Below the pieces are notes generated by a model, which was not told the origin of the DNA, made no database searches, and saw only the letters and a list, made by a program, of their open reading frames with translations. The position numbers and the translations under genes were made by a program. Positions 1-7,986 of a stretch of DNA of 64,000 nucleotides are shown here, one piece after another. Position 1 is the stretch's first letter; the number at the start of each line of letters is the position of its first letter. This DNA comes from an uncultured Paracoccaceae bacterium (lineage in GTDB: Bacteria > Pseudomonadota > Alphaproteobacteria > Rhodobacterales > Rhodobacteraceae), in the NCBI GenBank assembly GCA_947500055.1, contig CANMQO010000001.1, forward strand, positions 496,001 to 560,000, given 5' to 3'.

Positions 1-476
1 CCGATCATTATCTTGCTCCAGATCCAATGCAGCGATGCAAAGAACGTGGACAAGGTTTCATTTTTTGGCACCAGCGGCAGATCCTGTCCGATTGGCAACA
101 GGACCGGTGCAAAGCCCGTAGTTGCAGCGTGATGGATCCAGCCAGTCAGCGGAACTGCGATCAGCGAGATATAGAGCAGCCAATGCACAAGCCCTGCCAA
201 AAACGATTCTGCCTTACGATCCGGGTGCAAGTTGCCGGGTTTCGTTTGTGTCAGCGCCCAAAGGATTCGCGCAACGGCTACGACAAAGATGATCACGCCA
301 AGCGTTTTGTGGAATGAAAAGAGCTGCGCCTTTAAGGCCAGCTGTTCATTGGTGTCGTGAGGCAGGCGGTTGGCGATGGCCCCCAAAGGCACAACAGTCA
401 GGATCAGTAGGGCCGTCAGCCAATGAAATATCTTGGTGATTTTTCCGTATCTGATAGCGGTGTTTGCGATTGTCAT
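1..476 (-). CDS. cytochrome b561, 3' end cut off by the window edge
   Basis: The visible 158 residues are the N-terminal part of a cytochrome b561-type membrane protein, a haem-b electron carrier of the inner membrane. After the start come KIFHWLTALLILTVVP (first membrane helix with a haem-ligand His), FHKTLGVIIFVVAVARILWA (second helix, His) and LVHWLLYISLIAVPLTGW (third helix, His), which is the usual spacing of this family. The start at 476 has GGAG seven bases upstream. The gene is divergent from fabD. The fourth helix lies outside the window. The family call is firm; the electron donor and acceptor are unknown. Confidence 0.88.
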   Translation of the reverse strand, partial: MTIANTAIRYGKITKIFHWLTALLILTVVPLGAIANRLPHDTNEQLALKAQLFSFHKTLGVIIFVVAVARILWALTQTKPGNLHPDRKAESFLAGLVHWLLYISLIAVPLTGWIHHAATTGFAPVLLPIGQDLPLVPKNETLSTFFASLHWIWSKIMI

Positions 477-495
477 CTGGCACTCCGGCTTTGGT

Positions 496-523
496 TTGGG
501 CAAGGTTAACATTCCACTATAGC
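496..523 (+). promoter_or_regulatory. possible promoter of fabD
   Basis: TTGGGC at 496-501 and TATAGC at 518-523 are separated by 16 bases, a passable sigma-70 layout 120 bases before fabD. CTATAG occurs twice here (517-522 and 530-535). This is a guess from spacing only. Confidence 0.3.
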
Positions 524-645
524 AAGAGACTATAGCGTGGGGCGCAGTGGCGCTGTGCGGCGATGCGAACTTACCGGCTGCTTGTGTGAGCCGCGCCGTC
601 GGGTTAAGCCAAGCCTAACAATAGCAATTCAAGTGGGAGGGGCCG

Positions 646-1584
646 ATGCGGGCATTCGTTTTTCCAGGCCAAGGTGCGCAGGCGACTGGAATGGGCAGGG
701 AACTGGCGGATGCCTATCCTGCCGCCAAAGCAGTTTTTGACGAGGTGGATGATGCCTTGGGTGAAAATCTGTCGGCGTTGATTTGGGATGGTGCGATTGA
801 GGATTTGACCCTGACGCGCAATGCCCAACCCGCGCTGATGGCAACCTCGATTGCAGCGATGCGCGCCCTGGAAGCCGAAGGCGCGGACATTGAGGCCGCT
901 TCGTTTGTGGCTGGACATTCACTGGGTGAATACTCCGCGCTGGCTGCGGCTGGTGCATTAAGTGTTGCTGACACTGCCAAGCTTTTGCGGGTTCGTGGCA
1001 CGGCCATGCAGGAAGCGGTGCCAATTGGTGTTGGCGCGATGGCGGCATTGCTGGGCCTGGATTTTGCAACAGCGGAGGCTGTCGCGCAGGAGGCTGCGCA
1101 GGGCGAGGTATGTCAGGCAGCCAATGACAACGATCCTGCACAGGTTGTTGTGTCGGGCCACAAGGCCGCAGTTGAACGCGCCGTTGAGATCGCAAAGGAA
1201 AAGGGGGCAAAGCGGGCGTTGTTACTGCCTGTCAGTGCGCCATTCCATTGCGCGCTGATGGCCCCCGCAGCGGATGTTATGGCAGACGCATTGGCTGGTG
1301 TGAAAATAGCTTCGCCTGTTGTTCCGCTGGTTGCGAATGTCCGTGCAGCGGCAGTCAATGATCCCGCAGAGATCCGGGAATTGCTGGTGCAACAGGTGAC
1401 CGGATCTGTGCGTTGGCGCGAAAGCGTAGGCTATATGGCGGCACAGGGTGTGACCGAGATTTTTGAAATTGGTGCGGGCAAGGCCTTGTCTGGCATGATC
1501 AAGCGGATTGATCGAGCCGTTGCCACGCATAATGTTGGTACACCGGAAGGTGTCGTAGCCGCAGCTGCGGCGATCAACGGTTAA
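646..1584 (+). CDS. fabD: malonyl-CoA:ACP transacylase FabD
   Basis: FabD moves the malonyl group from CoA to acyl carrier protein, supplying the extender unit for type II fatty-acid synthesis in the cytosol. The 312-residue protein has the family N-terminus FPGQGAQ, the nucleophile motif GHSLGEY with Ser92, and the catalytic His in APFHCALM near residue 200. The length is normal. The start at 646 follows GGGAGGGG. It is the first gene of a fabD-fabG-acpP-fabF series, 14 bases before fabG, so the two are probably co-transcribed. Confidence 0.97.
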   Translation: MRAFVFPGQGAQATGMGRELADAYPAAKAVFDEVDDALGENLSALIWDGAIEDLTLTRNAQPALMATSIAAMRALEAEGADIEAASFVAGHSLGEYSALAAAGALSVADTAKLLRVRGTAMQEAVPIGVGAMAALLGLDFATAEAVAQEAAQGEVCQAANDNDPAQVVVSGHKAAVERAVEIAKEKGAKRALLLPVSAPFHCALMAPAADVMADALAGVKIASPVVPLVANVRAAAVNDPAEIRELLVQQVTGSVRWRESVGYMAAQGVTEIFEIGAGKALSGMIKRIDRAVATHNVGTPEGVVAAAAAING

Positions 1585-1598
1585 AGAAAGGTCGATAG

Positions 1599-2336
1599 AT
1601 GTTTGATTTAAAGGGAAAGAATGCTCTTGTTACCGGCGCCTCTGGCGGGATCGGAGCGGCAATTGCGAAAAGCCTGCATGCCGCCGGTGCAAACGTAGCC
1701 CTGTCGGGCACACGGGTTGATCCGCTCCAGTCATTGGCTGCGGAATTGGGTGATCGTGCCCATGTGGTTCCTTGCAACTTGAGCGATCCGGATGCTGTGA
1801 ATGCATTGCCGAAGCAAGCTGCCGATGCCATGGGTTCGGTGGATATCCTAGTCAATAATGCCGGTATCACCCGCGACAACATTTTCATGCGCATGTCGGA
1901 TGAGGAATGGGCGTCGGTGTTGGAGGTCAATCTGACCTCGACCATGCGTCTGTGTAAAGGTGTCATTCGCGGGATGATGAAGGCCCGTTGGGGTCGGATC
2001 GTCAATATCTCCTCTGTTGTGGGGGCGACGGGTAATCCGGGGCAGGCGAATTATGCTGCATCAAAGGCCGGTATGGTCGGCATGTCCAAATCAATTGCCT
2101 ATGAAGTTGCCAGCCGGGGTATCACCGTCAACTGCGTCGCACCCGGTTTCATCACAACGGCGATGACTGACAAGCTGAACGATGAACAGAAATCTGGCAT
2201 CCTGTCTCAGGTTCCAGCTGGCCGGATGGGTGATGCAGAGGAGATTGCGGCGGCCGTTCTTTACCTTTCCAGCCCCGAGGCTGCATATGTGACCGGCACG
2301 ACCTTGCATGTGAATGGTGGCATGGCCATGTTCTGA
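1599..2336 (+). CDS. fabG: 3-oxoacyl-ACP reductase FabG
   Basis: FabG reduces 3-oxoacyl-ACP to 3-hydroxyacyl-ACP with NADPH, the first reduction of each elongation cycle. It is a 245-residue short-chain dehydrogenase: cofactor motif GASGGIG at 13-19, NNAG at 86-89, and the catalytic triad Ser139, Tyr152 and Lys156 within NISS and YAASK. The length matches the family. It lies directly behind fabD and before acpP. Because of that context the FabG assignment, rather than another short-chain dehydrogenase, is secure. Confidence 0.97.
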   Translation: MFDLKGKNALVTGASGGIGAAIAKSLHAAGANVALSGTRVDPLQSLAAELGDRAHVVPCNLSDPDAVNALPKQAADAMGSVDILVNNAGITRDNIFMRMSDEEWASVLEVNLTSTMRLCKGVIRGMMKARWGRIVNISSVVGATGNPGQANYAASKAGMVGMSKSIAYEVASRGITVNCVAPGFITTAMTDKLNDEQKSGILSQVPAGRMGDAEEIAAAVLYLSSPEAAYVTGTTLHVNGGMAMF

Positions 2337-2531
2337 CGAGCGGTTGGAAACCGTTTGCCTGAGCGGAATTCTCTGTTATAGGCCACGCAGATTTGCCGAA
2401 AGGTGCATATGACGTCACGTCAGATGTTTGCTGCGCAGATTTGGTAGCGCCCCAAATGGATGGGGCATGTAGGACGGGTGGAAAACCCAAAGTAGAACGG
2501 GCACAGGCCCAGAAAGACATGAGGAATTGAC

Positions 2532-2765
2532 ATGAGCGACGTTGCAGACCGGGTACGCAAGATCGTTGTAGAACATCTTGGTGTTGAAGAAGACAAGGTG
2601 ACGGAAGCTGCGTCTTTCATCGATGATCTGGGTGCTGACAGCTTGGACACTGTTGAGCTGGTTATGGCTTTCGAAGAAGAGTTCGGGATCGAAATCCCTG
2701 ATGATGCGGCCGAGACCATCCAAACATTTGGTGACGCGGTTAAGTTCATCAACGGCGCACAGTAA
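2532..2765 (+). CDS. acpP: acyl carrier protein
   Basis: AcpP carries the growing acyl chain as a thioester on a 4'-phosphopantetheine arm. The 77-residue acidic protein has the attachment motif GADSLD with Ser37. AGGAATTG before the start gives a ribosome site. The 195-base gap after fabG holds short hairpins (for example GCCCC at 2449-2453 with GGGGC at 2462-2466) and probably a separate promoter, as expected for a very highly expressed gene. An intrinsic terminator follows at 2786. Confidence 0.98.
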   Translation: MSDVADRVRKIVVEHLGVEEDKVTEAASFIDDLGADSLDTVELVMAFEEEFGIEIPDDAAETIQTFGDAVKFINGAQ

Positions 2766-2785
2766 GCGTCAGCTAATATTCTATG

Positions 2786-2822
2786 AAACGGTGTCTCAGT
2801 TTTTGGGGCACCGTTTTTCTTT
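2786..2822 (+). terminator. intrinsic terminator of acpP
   Basis: The stem AAACGGTGTCTC (2786-2797) pairs with GGGGCACCGTTT (2805-2816), with two G-T wobbles, and runs into a T-rich tail to 2822. It lies 20 bases after the acpP stop. Confidence 0.85.
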
Positions 2823-2841
2823 GGGTGGCTGACAGCCTGAT

Positions 2842-3426
2842 TTATCGGGTGTCATTTCGTGCTTGCACCATCAGCCTGATTTTCCCGAAAAGAACTGCCC
2901 CGCCGATTAGGGCGATGCCGACAAGTGCGACCCACCAGTCCAGTTTCTCGCGGATCGAATCACGCAGGCCTTGCCCGAAATCTTCAACACCGGCTTCCGG
3001 TTTCGGCGCTGCGGCCACTTCCGCTGCGGTGCAACGTAGCTCGCTCAGGTAACGATCCATATTCCGGATATTATTGAGCACCTGCGGGTTCATGTAATGT
3101 CGCCGCGCCGTTTCCACATCATCGATGCTTGTCTGGTTGAGCAAGTCCTGCACATAGGCGGAATAGCGCATCGTGTTCAGGCCTTGCCGCGAGAAGCCGA
3201 AGGCATCAATGGCGTTGAGCACCATATCGTCATCGAGCATCCCGGCATAGCGTCGGATCAGCCGAATATCGGATTGGAAAGACGGCGTATTGGGGTTTGT
3301 GATCAATCGCATCTGATGTGTTTGGATTTGGTCGAGCAGATGGATCACCCTGCAGTTTGCAATGGCCGGTGCCGCCAGAGCGCAGAGTGGTCCCGTGACG
3401 CAAAAGATCAAAAGCGTTGAACGCAA
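2842..3426 (-). CDS. unknown exported protein with C-terminal membrane helix
   Basis: I do not recognise this 194-residue protein. It begins with a signal peptide (MRSTLLIFCVTGPLCALAAP, cleavage probably after APAIA). A helical, mostly soluble middle follows with two cysteines (CRVIH near residue 24 and LRCTA near 131). A C-terminal membrane helix WWVALVGIALIGGAVLFG is followed by a basic tail. This predicts a periplasmic domain anchored at its C-terminus. It stands on the opposite strand between acpP and fabF and converges on acpP. Coding potential is convincing from the signal peptide and anchor, but no function is claimed. Confidence 0.75.
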   Translation of the reverse strand: MRSTLLIFCVTGPLCALAAPAIANCRVIHLLDQIQTHQMRLITNPNTPSFQSDIRLIRRYAGMLDDDMVLNAIDAFGFSRQGLNTMRYSAYVQDLLNQTSIDDVETARRHYMNPQVLNNIRNMDRYLSELRCTAAEVAAAPKPEAGVEDFGQGLRDSIREKLDWWVALVGIALIGGAVLFGKIRLMVQARNDTR

Positions 3427-3635
3427 GTTGTGTCAGCCTCCTGAAACAGGGAGCGGTATAATGCCTACCGGTTAAACTGGCGTGAAAATACGAAAATCAC
3501 TCAGGATTAATGTCATTCTGGCCACCAACGTCCGGGCCGCCGATTGAGTGGTGGGAAGCCGCCGGCTGCTCTTGCCCCTCCGGTCCGGAGTGGGGTATCA
3601 GTGGTCGGAAATACGCCAATAGGTGAGGGCAGGAT

Positions 3636-4904
3636 ATGCGTCGCGTTGTAGTTACAGGCTTGGGTCTGGTGACCCCACTTGCAAATGGTGTGGAAAACAC
3701 CTGGGAACGGCTGCTTGACGGCCAGTCCGGCGCTGGCCGTATTCAGACGTTTGATCCTGAACGTGTGACAACCCAGTATGCCTGCGAGGTTCCATTGGGC
3801 GACGGCTCCGACGGCACGTTCAATGCAGAAGACTATCTTGAACCAAAAGAACAGCGGAAGGTTGATACCTTCATCTTGTTTGGTTTGGCGGCTGCCGAGC
3901 AAGCGATCAGGGATGCCGATTGGACCCCTGATGATCGCGAAGCGCTGGAGCGTACAGGTGTTTTGCTGGGCTCGGGCATTGGCGGCCTGAATTCCATCGC
4001 CAATACCGCTAACCTGATGGCCGAGAAGGGCCCGCGCCGCGTTTCTCCGTTTTTTGTTCCCGGAGCTTTGATCAACCTGATATCTGGCCAGGTATCGATC
4101 AAATATGGCTTCCGTGGCCCGAACCATTCCGTTGTGACCGCTTGTTCCACGGGTGCCCATGCAATTGGCGACGCGTCCCGTTTGATCCAGCATGGCGATG
4201 CCGATGTCATGATCGCAGGCGGTGCAGAGGCTGCAATTTGCGAGCTTGGCATCGCGGGCTTCAATGCCTGCAAGGCGTTGAGTACAAAGTATAATGATGA
4301 TCCAACGAAGGCGAGCCGCCCATGGGACAATGACCGTGATGGCTTCGTCATGGGTGAGGGTGCCGGTGTGGTGGTTCTTGAGGAATATGAGCATGCCAAG
4401 GCGCGTGGTGCGAAGATCTATGCTGAGATTCTGGGTTACGGCCTGAGCGGTGACGCTCATCATATTACCGCACCGCCACCCGATCATGAGGGTGCCGAGC
4501 GTGCGATGCGCGCTGCCTGCCGGAATGCCAATATTGAGCCAAGTCAGATTGACTACGTCAACGCGCATGGCACCTCGACCATGGCGGACACGATTGAGCT
4601 CGGCGCTGTTGAGCGACTGGTGGGCGATGCCGCATCCGGATTGACGATGTCATCGACCAAATCGGCAACCGGGCACTTGCTGGGTGCCGCCGGTGCGATC
4701 GAGGCCGTATTCTCTATCTTGGCGATACGCGATCAGGTGGCCCCGCCGACGATCAATCTTGATAACCCAGCCGAAGAGGCCGCAAATACTGCCATTCACC
4801 TTTGCGCCAATGCCAAACGTGAGACCAAGATCGATATTGCTTTGTCGAATTCGTTTGGCTTTGGTGGCACCAATGCCAGCGTCATCTTTGGGAAGGTTAG
4901 CTGA
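3636..4904 (+). CDS. fabF: 3-oxoacyl-ACP synthase II FabF
   Basis: FabF condenses malonyl-ACP with acyl-ACP, extending the fatty acid by two carbons; it is also the enzyme tuned to temperature and cis-vaccenate formation. The 422-residue protein carries the full thiolase-fold triad: Cys170 in TACSTGAHAIG, His in NAHGTSTMAD, and His in KSATGHLLGAAG. The C-terminus SNSFGFGGTNAS is typical. Its stop overlaps the mltG start (TGATG), so translation of the two is likely coupled. Confidence 0.97.
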   Translation: MRRVVVTGLGLVTPLANGVENTWERLLDGQSGAGRIQTFDPERVTTQYACEVPLGDGSDGTFNAEDYLEPKEQRKVDTFILFGLAAAEQAIRDADWTPDDREALERTGVLLGSGIGGLNSIANTANLMAEKGPRRVSPFFVPGALINLISGQVSIKYGFRGPNHSVVTACSTGAHAIGDASRLIQHGDADVMIAGGAEAAICELGIAGFNACKALSTKYNDDPTKASRPWDNDRDGFVMGEGAGVVVLEEYEHAKARGAKIYAEILGYGLSGDAHHITAPPPDHEGAERAMRAACRNANIEPSQIDYVNAHGTSTMADTIELGAVERLVGDAASGLTMSSTKSATGHLLGAAGAIEAVFSILAIRDQVAPPTINLDNPAEEAANTAIHLCANAKRETKIDIALSNSFGFGGTNASVIFGKVS

Positions 4905-6067
4905 TGTGGCGCCACATCGCCGCTAACGCCCTGACATTCCTGATCGTTGCCCTATTCCTGCTTGTTGGTGTTGTCACTTGGGGTACCAACCAGTACCGGC
5001 AAGACGGACCTTTGGCCCAAGCGATATGCCTGCAAGTGCCGGGTGGTTCCAACATGCGCAGCGTGGCAGAGCAACTCGTTGAAAAAGAAGCCGTCACATC
5101 GCCCACAATTTTTCGCATGGGGGCCGATTATTCGGACAAATCCGGTTTGCTAAAGGCAGGCAGTTTTCGGGTGCCTGAAGGTGCCTCAATGCAGGAGATT
5201 GTCGATATCGTGACCCGAGGCGGTCGCAACACATGCGGCACCGAAGTGATTTATCGGATCGGCGTCAATCGGACCGTGGTAGATGTGCGTGAGTTGGACC
5301 CCGCATCAAACCGGTTTGTCGAGATCGTGAGTTTTGATGCCGGCGATGAGGAGGTGCCCGCGCAATACACTGAAGTTCGCGAAGGTGATGATACCACATA
5401 TCAGGTGGTTGTGGCCGAAGGTGTGACCAGCTGGCAGGTCGCGTTCTCGCTGGGTGAATTGGATCTGTTGCAGTCTGATGTCACCGAAGTTCCGGCAGAG
5501 GGCAGTCTGGCCCCACAAAGCTATGACCTGACAGAAGGTGAAACTGTTTCTGGTGTTCTCGCACGGATGGCATCTGCGCAGGAGCAGATATTGGCTGAGG
5601 CCTGGGCCGGTCGTGCAGACGGTTTGCCATTGGAGACGCCGGAAGAGGCGATGGTCCTGGCCAGCATCATTGAAAAGGAGACAGGCGTCGCCGATGAACG
5701 CCGTCAGGTCGCGAGCGTGTTCGTGAACCGCTTGAACCGGGGAATGAAATTGCAGACGGACCCAACAGTGATCTATGGCATTACTCGGGGCGAAGGTGTT
5801 CTGGGCCGCGGTCTGCGTCAGAGTGAACTGCGCGCCGAAACCCCTTGGAACACCTACGTGATTGACGGCCTGCCACCGACACCCATTGCCAATCCTGGTC
5901 GCGCAAGTATCGAGGCCGCGTTAAACCCTGACAGCACCGAATTCATCTTTTTTGTCGCTGATGGATCAGGCGGTCATGCGTTTGCGACGAATCTGGATGA
6001 TCACAATCGGAACGTCGCCCGCTGGCGCGAGATTGAGGCCGAACGCGCCAGTGCGAGCGACGGGTAA
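4904..6067 (+). CDS. mltG: endolytic murein transglycosylase MltG
   Basis: MltG cleaves nascent glycan strands in the periplasm and is thought to end peptidoglycan chain synthesis. The 387-residue protein has an N-terminal membrane anchor (about residues 9-26), a LysM-like/YceG region and the catalytic region ASIIEKET (253-260) followed by RRQVASVFVNRL, then DPTVIYG and TPIANPG, all signatures of the family. It is coupled to fabF through TGATG. The GTA cluster begins 176 bases downstream, a location also seen in other roseobacters. Confidence 0.95.
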   Translation: MWRHIAANALTFLIVALFLLVGVVTWGTNQYRQDGPLAQAICLQVPGGSNMRSVAEQLVEKEAVTSPTIFRMGADYSDKSGLLKAGSFRVPEGASMQEIVDIVTRGGRNTCGTEVIYRIGVNRTVVDVRELDPASNRFVEIVSFDAGDEEVPAQYTEVREGDDTTYQVVVAEGVTSWQVAFSLGELDLLQSDVTEVPAEGSLAPQSYDLTEGETVSGVLARMASAQEQILAEAWAGRADGLPLETPEEAMVLASIIEKETGVADERRQVASVFVNRLNRGMKLQTDPTVIYGITRGEGVLGRGLRQSELRAETPWNTYVIDGLPPTPIANPGRASIEAALNPDSTEFIFFVADGSGGHAFATNLDDHNRNVARWREIEAERASASDG

Positions 6068-6073
6068 CGGGTT

Positions 6074-6096
6074 GTTAAGATTAGCGAAATCTTAAC
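6074..6096. promoter_or_regulatory. inverted repeat upstream of the GTA cluster
   Basis: GTTAAGATT (6074-6082) and AATCTTAAC (6088-6096) form a perfect nine-base inverted repeat with a five-base spacer, just after the mltG stop. There is no T-run, so an mltG terminator is unlikely. Its centre is about 78 bases upstream of the transcription start predicted from the promoter below, a usual distance for an activator site. Its ends are TTAA, but the 13-base spacing excludes a standard CtrA box. Confidence 0.5.
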
Positions 6097-6126
6097 TGCA
6101 CCGTGCGGTGTGCAACCCCAGATTGA

Positions 6127-6156
6127 TTGACTTGTGAACACCTCAGAACCTATTCT
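6127..6156 (+). promoter_or_regulatory. probable promoter of the GTA operon
   Basis: TTGACT (6127-6132) and TATTCT (6151-6156) are separated by 18 bases, a good sigma-70 match about 90 bases before the first GTA gene. A seven-base inverted repeat (CTCAGAA at 6142-6148 with TTCTGAG at 6153-6159) overlaps the -10 box and could be an operator. Confidence 0.55.
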
Positions 6157-6243
6157 GAGCGTGCTAGAAGGCGAGCTTGAACCAAGTATTATGGGCTTTG
6201 CCGCTCGACTGTAACGGAAGTTTCCTTACAGGTCCGATTAATC

Positions 6244-6624
6244 ATGACTGAATTGAACGAACGCAGATTGCAGGACCAATGCGACGCGCAAGCGCGCATT
6301 GCCGAAATTACCCGACTTTTTGGCGTCGTCCGCCATAAGTTGGAAGAAATGATTGATGACCTTGGTGCTGATGATCTCAAGCATCAGACCTCCATTATTG
6401 CCAAGTTAAATGAATTGCATACCGCCCATCTGAGTGTTCTGGCGGCAGAGGAGGCGCATGATGCCCAAGCAGGAAAACCCATTGCCGGCCAAGGCCTCGA
6501 CCTCGACGCGTTGCGCGCTGAAATCGGGAGCCAACTTGATCGCCTCCGCGCGGCAATCGCGTCAGACAGAGTTTCTGACGGGGCTGAGTGCTGCGCAGCT
6601 TGCGGCGCTGCCGCATCTGTTTGA
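6244..6624 (+). CDS. GTA g1, small terminase subunit (TerS)
   Basis: This 126-residue protein is the first of the GTA cluster, where R. capsulatus ORFg1 (rcc01682, the small terminase) sits. It is mostly helical: residues 2-70 look like coiled helices (MTELNERRLQDQCDAQ..., ARIAEITRLFGVVRHKLEEM), and a second helical piece, ALRAEIGSQLDRLRAAI, follows. TerS recognises the DNA to be packaged and stimulates the large subunit; in GTAs the sequence specificity is nearly absent. Its last part runs into the terL gene in another frame, and the C-terminal tail GAECCAACGAA lies within that overlap. The identification depends on position and helical pattern. Confidence 0.72.
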   Translation: MTELNERRLQDQCDAQARIAEITRLFGVVRHKLEEMIDDLGADDLKHQTSIIAKLNELHTAHLSVLAAEEAHDAQAGKPIAGQGLDLDALRAEIGSQLDRLRAAIASDRVSDGAECCAACGAAASV

Positions 6625-7864
6625 CTTCTGGGCCATGCCGCATCAGTTGCCGCCGGAAGGGGCTTGGCGCAACTGGGTCATTCTGGGTGGCCGCGGTGCG
6701 GGCAAGACCCGGGCGGGGGCAGAATGGGTTCGTTCGATGGTTGAGGGGCCAACGCCGGGCGCGCGGGGCGAGGCGCGCCGTGTCGGATTTGTGGCGGAAA
6801 CGATTGAGCAGGCCCGCGAGGTTATGGTTTTTGGCGAGAGCGGCATTATGGCGGTCAGCCCGCCAGATCGGCGACCTGAATGGGTGTCTGGTCGTCGTTT
6901 GCTGATCTGGCCGAACGGCGCCACGGCGCAGTTGTTTTCCGCCCATGAGCCCGAGACCCTGCGTGGCCCTCAATTTGATGCTGTTTGGGCCGATGAACTG
7001 GCCAAGTGGCGCAATGGGCGCGATACTTGGGATATGGTGCAGTTTTGTTTGCGGCTGGGTGCGCATCCGCGTTCTTGCATTACGACCACGCCTCGGCGCG
7101 TTGCTGTCCTGCGTGATCTACTGGCCGCAGACACGACAGTGATGACCCATGCCCCGACTCAAGCGAACCGGGCCAATCTGGCGCCAGGATTTCTGGAAGA
7201 GATCGAAGCCCGCTATGGCGGCACATCGCTTGGCCGCCAGGAGATTGATGGCGCGATGCTCACCGAAATTGATGGTGCCTTGTGGTCGCCGGCGCAATTG
7301 GCTGCCTGTCAGGCGAATACCTGTCCCACCTTGGATCGGGTTGTTGTCGCGATCGATCCGCCGGGGACGGCGCATGCGGGTTCTGACGAATGCGGCATTG
7401 TCGTCGCCGGTGCGGTTATGGATGGGCCGGTACATACGTGGCGCGCCTATGTATTGGAGGATGCGTCGATCCCGGCGGCCCGCCCGCTGGATTGGGCGAC
7501 GGCGGCCATCAGGGCAATGCGTCGTCATGGTGCCGACCGCCTTGTGGCGGAGGTCAACCAGGGTGGCGACATGGTTGAGGCGGTGATCCGGCAGGTGGAC
7601 CCGCTGGTCCCCTATCGTTCGGTTCATGCATCAAAAGGCAAGTCGGCGCGCGCCGAGCCAGTGGCCGCATTGTATGAGCAGGGCCGCATTGTTCACATGC
7701 GTGGCCTTGGGGAACTTGAGGACCAGATGTGCCAGATGACGACCAAGGGATTCGCAGGATCGGGTTCGCCCGACCGGGTGGATGCGTTGGTCTGGGCCTT
7801 GCATGATTTGATGATTGGGCCTGCAAAAACATGGCAAAACCCTCAGATACGTGGGCTTTCCTAG
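6461..7864 (+). CDS. GTA g2, large terminase subunit (TerL)
   Basis: TerL is the ATP-driven motor and nuclease that fills GTA heads with host DNA. The Walker A motif GGRGAGKT, the Walker B region FDAVWADEL, and the nuclease-domain aspartates in VVVAIDPPG and PDRVDALVW are all present. Start choice: ATG at 6461 follows AGAGGAGG by six bases, giving 467 residues, but overlaps g1 by 164 bases. A TTG at 6536 with GGGAG five bases before gives 442 residues and a smaller overlap. Either keeps the whole ATPase domain. The 122-base gap to the portal gene holds nothing evident. Confidence 0.93.
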   Translation: MPKQENPLPAKASTSTRCALKSGANLIASARQSRQTEFLTGLSAAQLAALPHLFDFWAMPHQLPPEGAWRNWVILGGRGAGKTRAGAEWVRSMVEGPTPGARGEARRVGFVAETIEQAREVMVFGESGIMAVSPPDRRPEWVSGRRLLIWPNGATAQLFSAHEPETLRGPQFDAVWADELAKWRNGRDTWDMVQFCLRLGAHPRSCITTTPRRVAVLRDLLAADTTVMTHAPTQANRANLAPGFLEEIEARYGGTSLGRQEIDGAMLTEIDGALWSPAQLAACQANTCPTLDRVVVAIDPPGTAHAGSDECGIVVAGAVMDGPVHTWRAYVLEDASIPAARPLDWATAAIRAMRRHGADRLVAEVNQGGDMVEAVIRQVDPLVPYRSVHASKGKSARAEPVAALYEQGRIVHMRGLGELEDQMCQMTTKGFAGSGSPDRVDALVWALHDLMIGPAKTWQNPQIRGLS

Positions 7865-7986
7865 CGTTGCGCGGGGCACCGTGCGGTGGTGTCCCGGCTT
7901 CGTAATCAATTGGATGCAAATTGTTTTCATGGATCGCAGACGGTCACGACCGACCGACCCAAGCGACTGGCACCAAGGAGTTTTGG

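Noticed and set aside
3513..4568. A 351-codon open frame opposite fabF
   Set aside because: It is the antisense shadow of a gene with strong codon bias; it has no domain, signal or ribosome site.
6075..6095. TTAA-ended repeat before GTA g1 as a CtrA box
   Set aside because: The two TTAA are 13 bases apart, not seven, so it is reported as an unassigned repeat.
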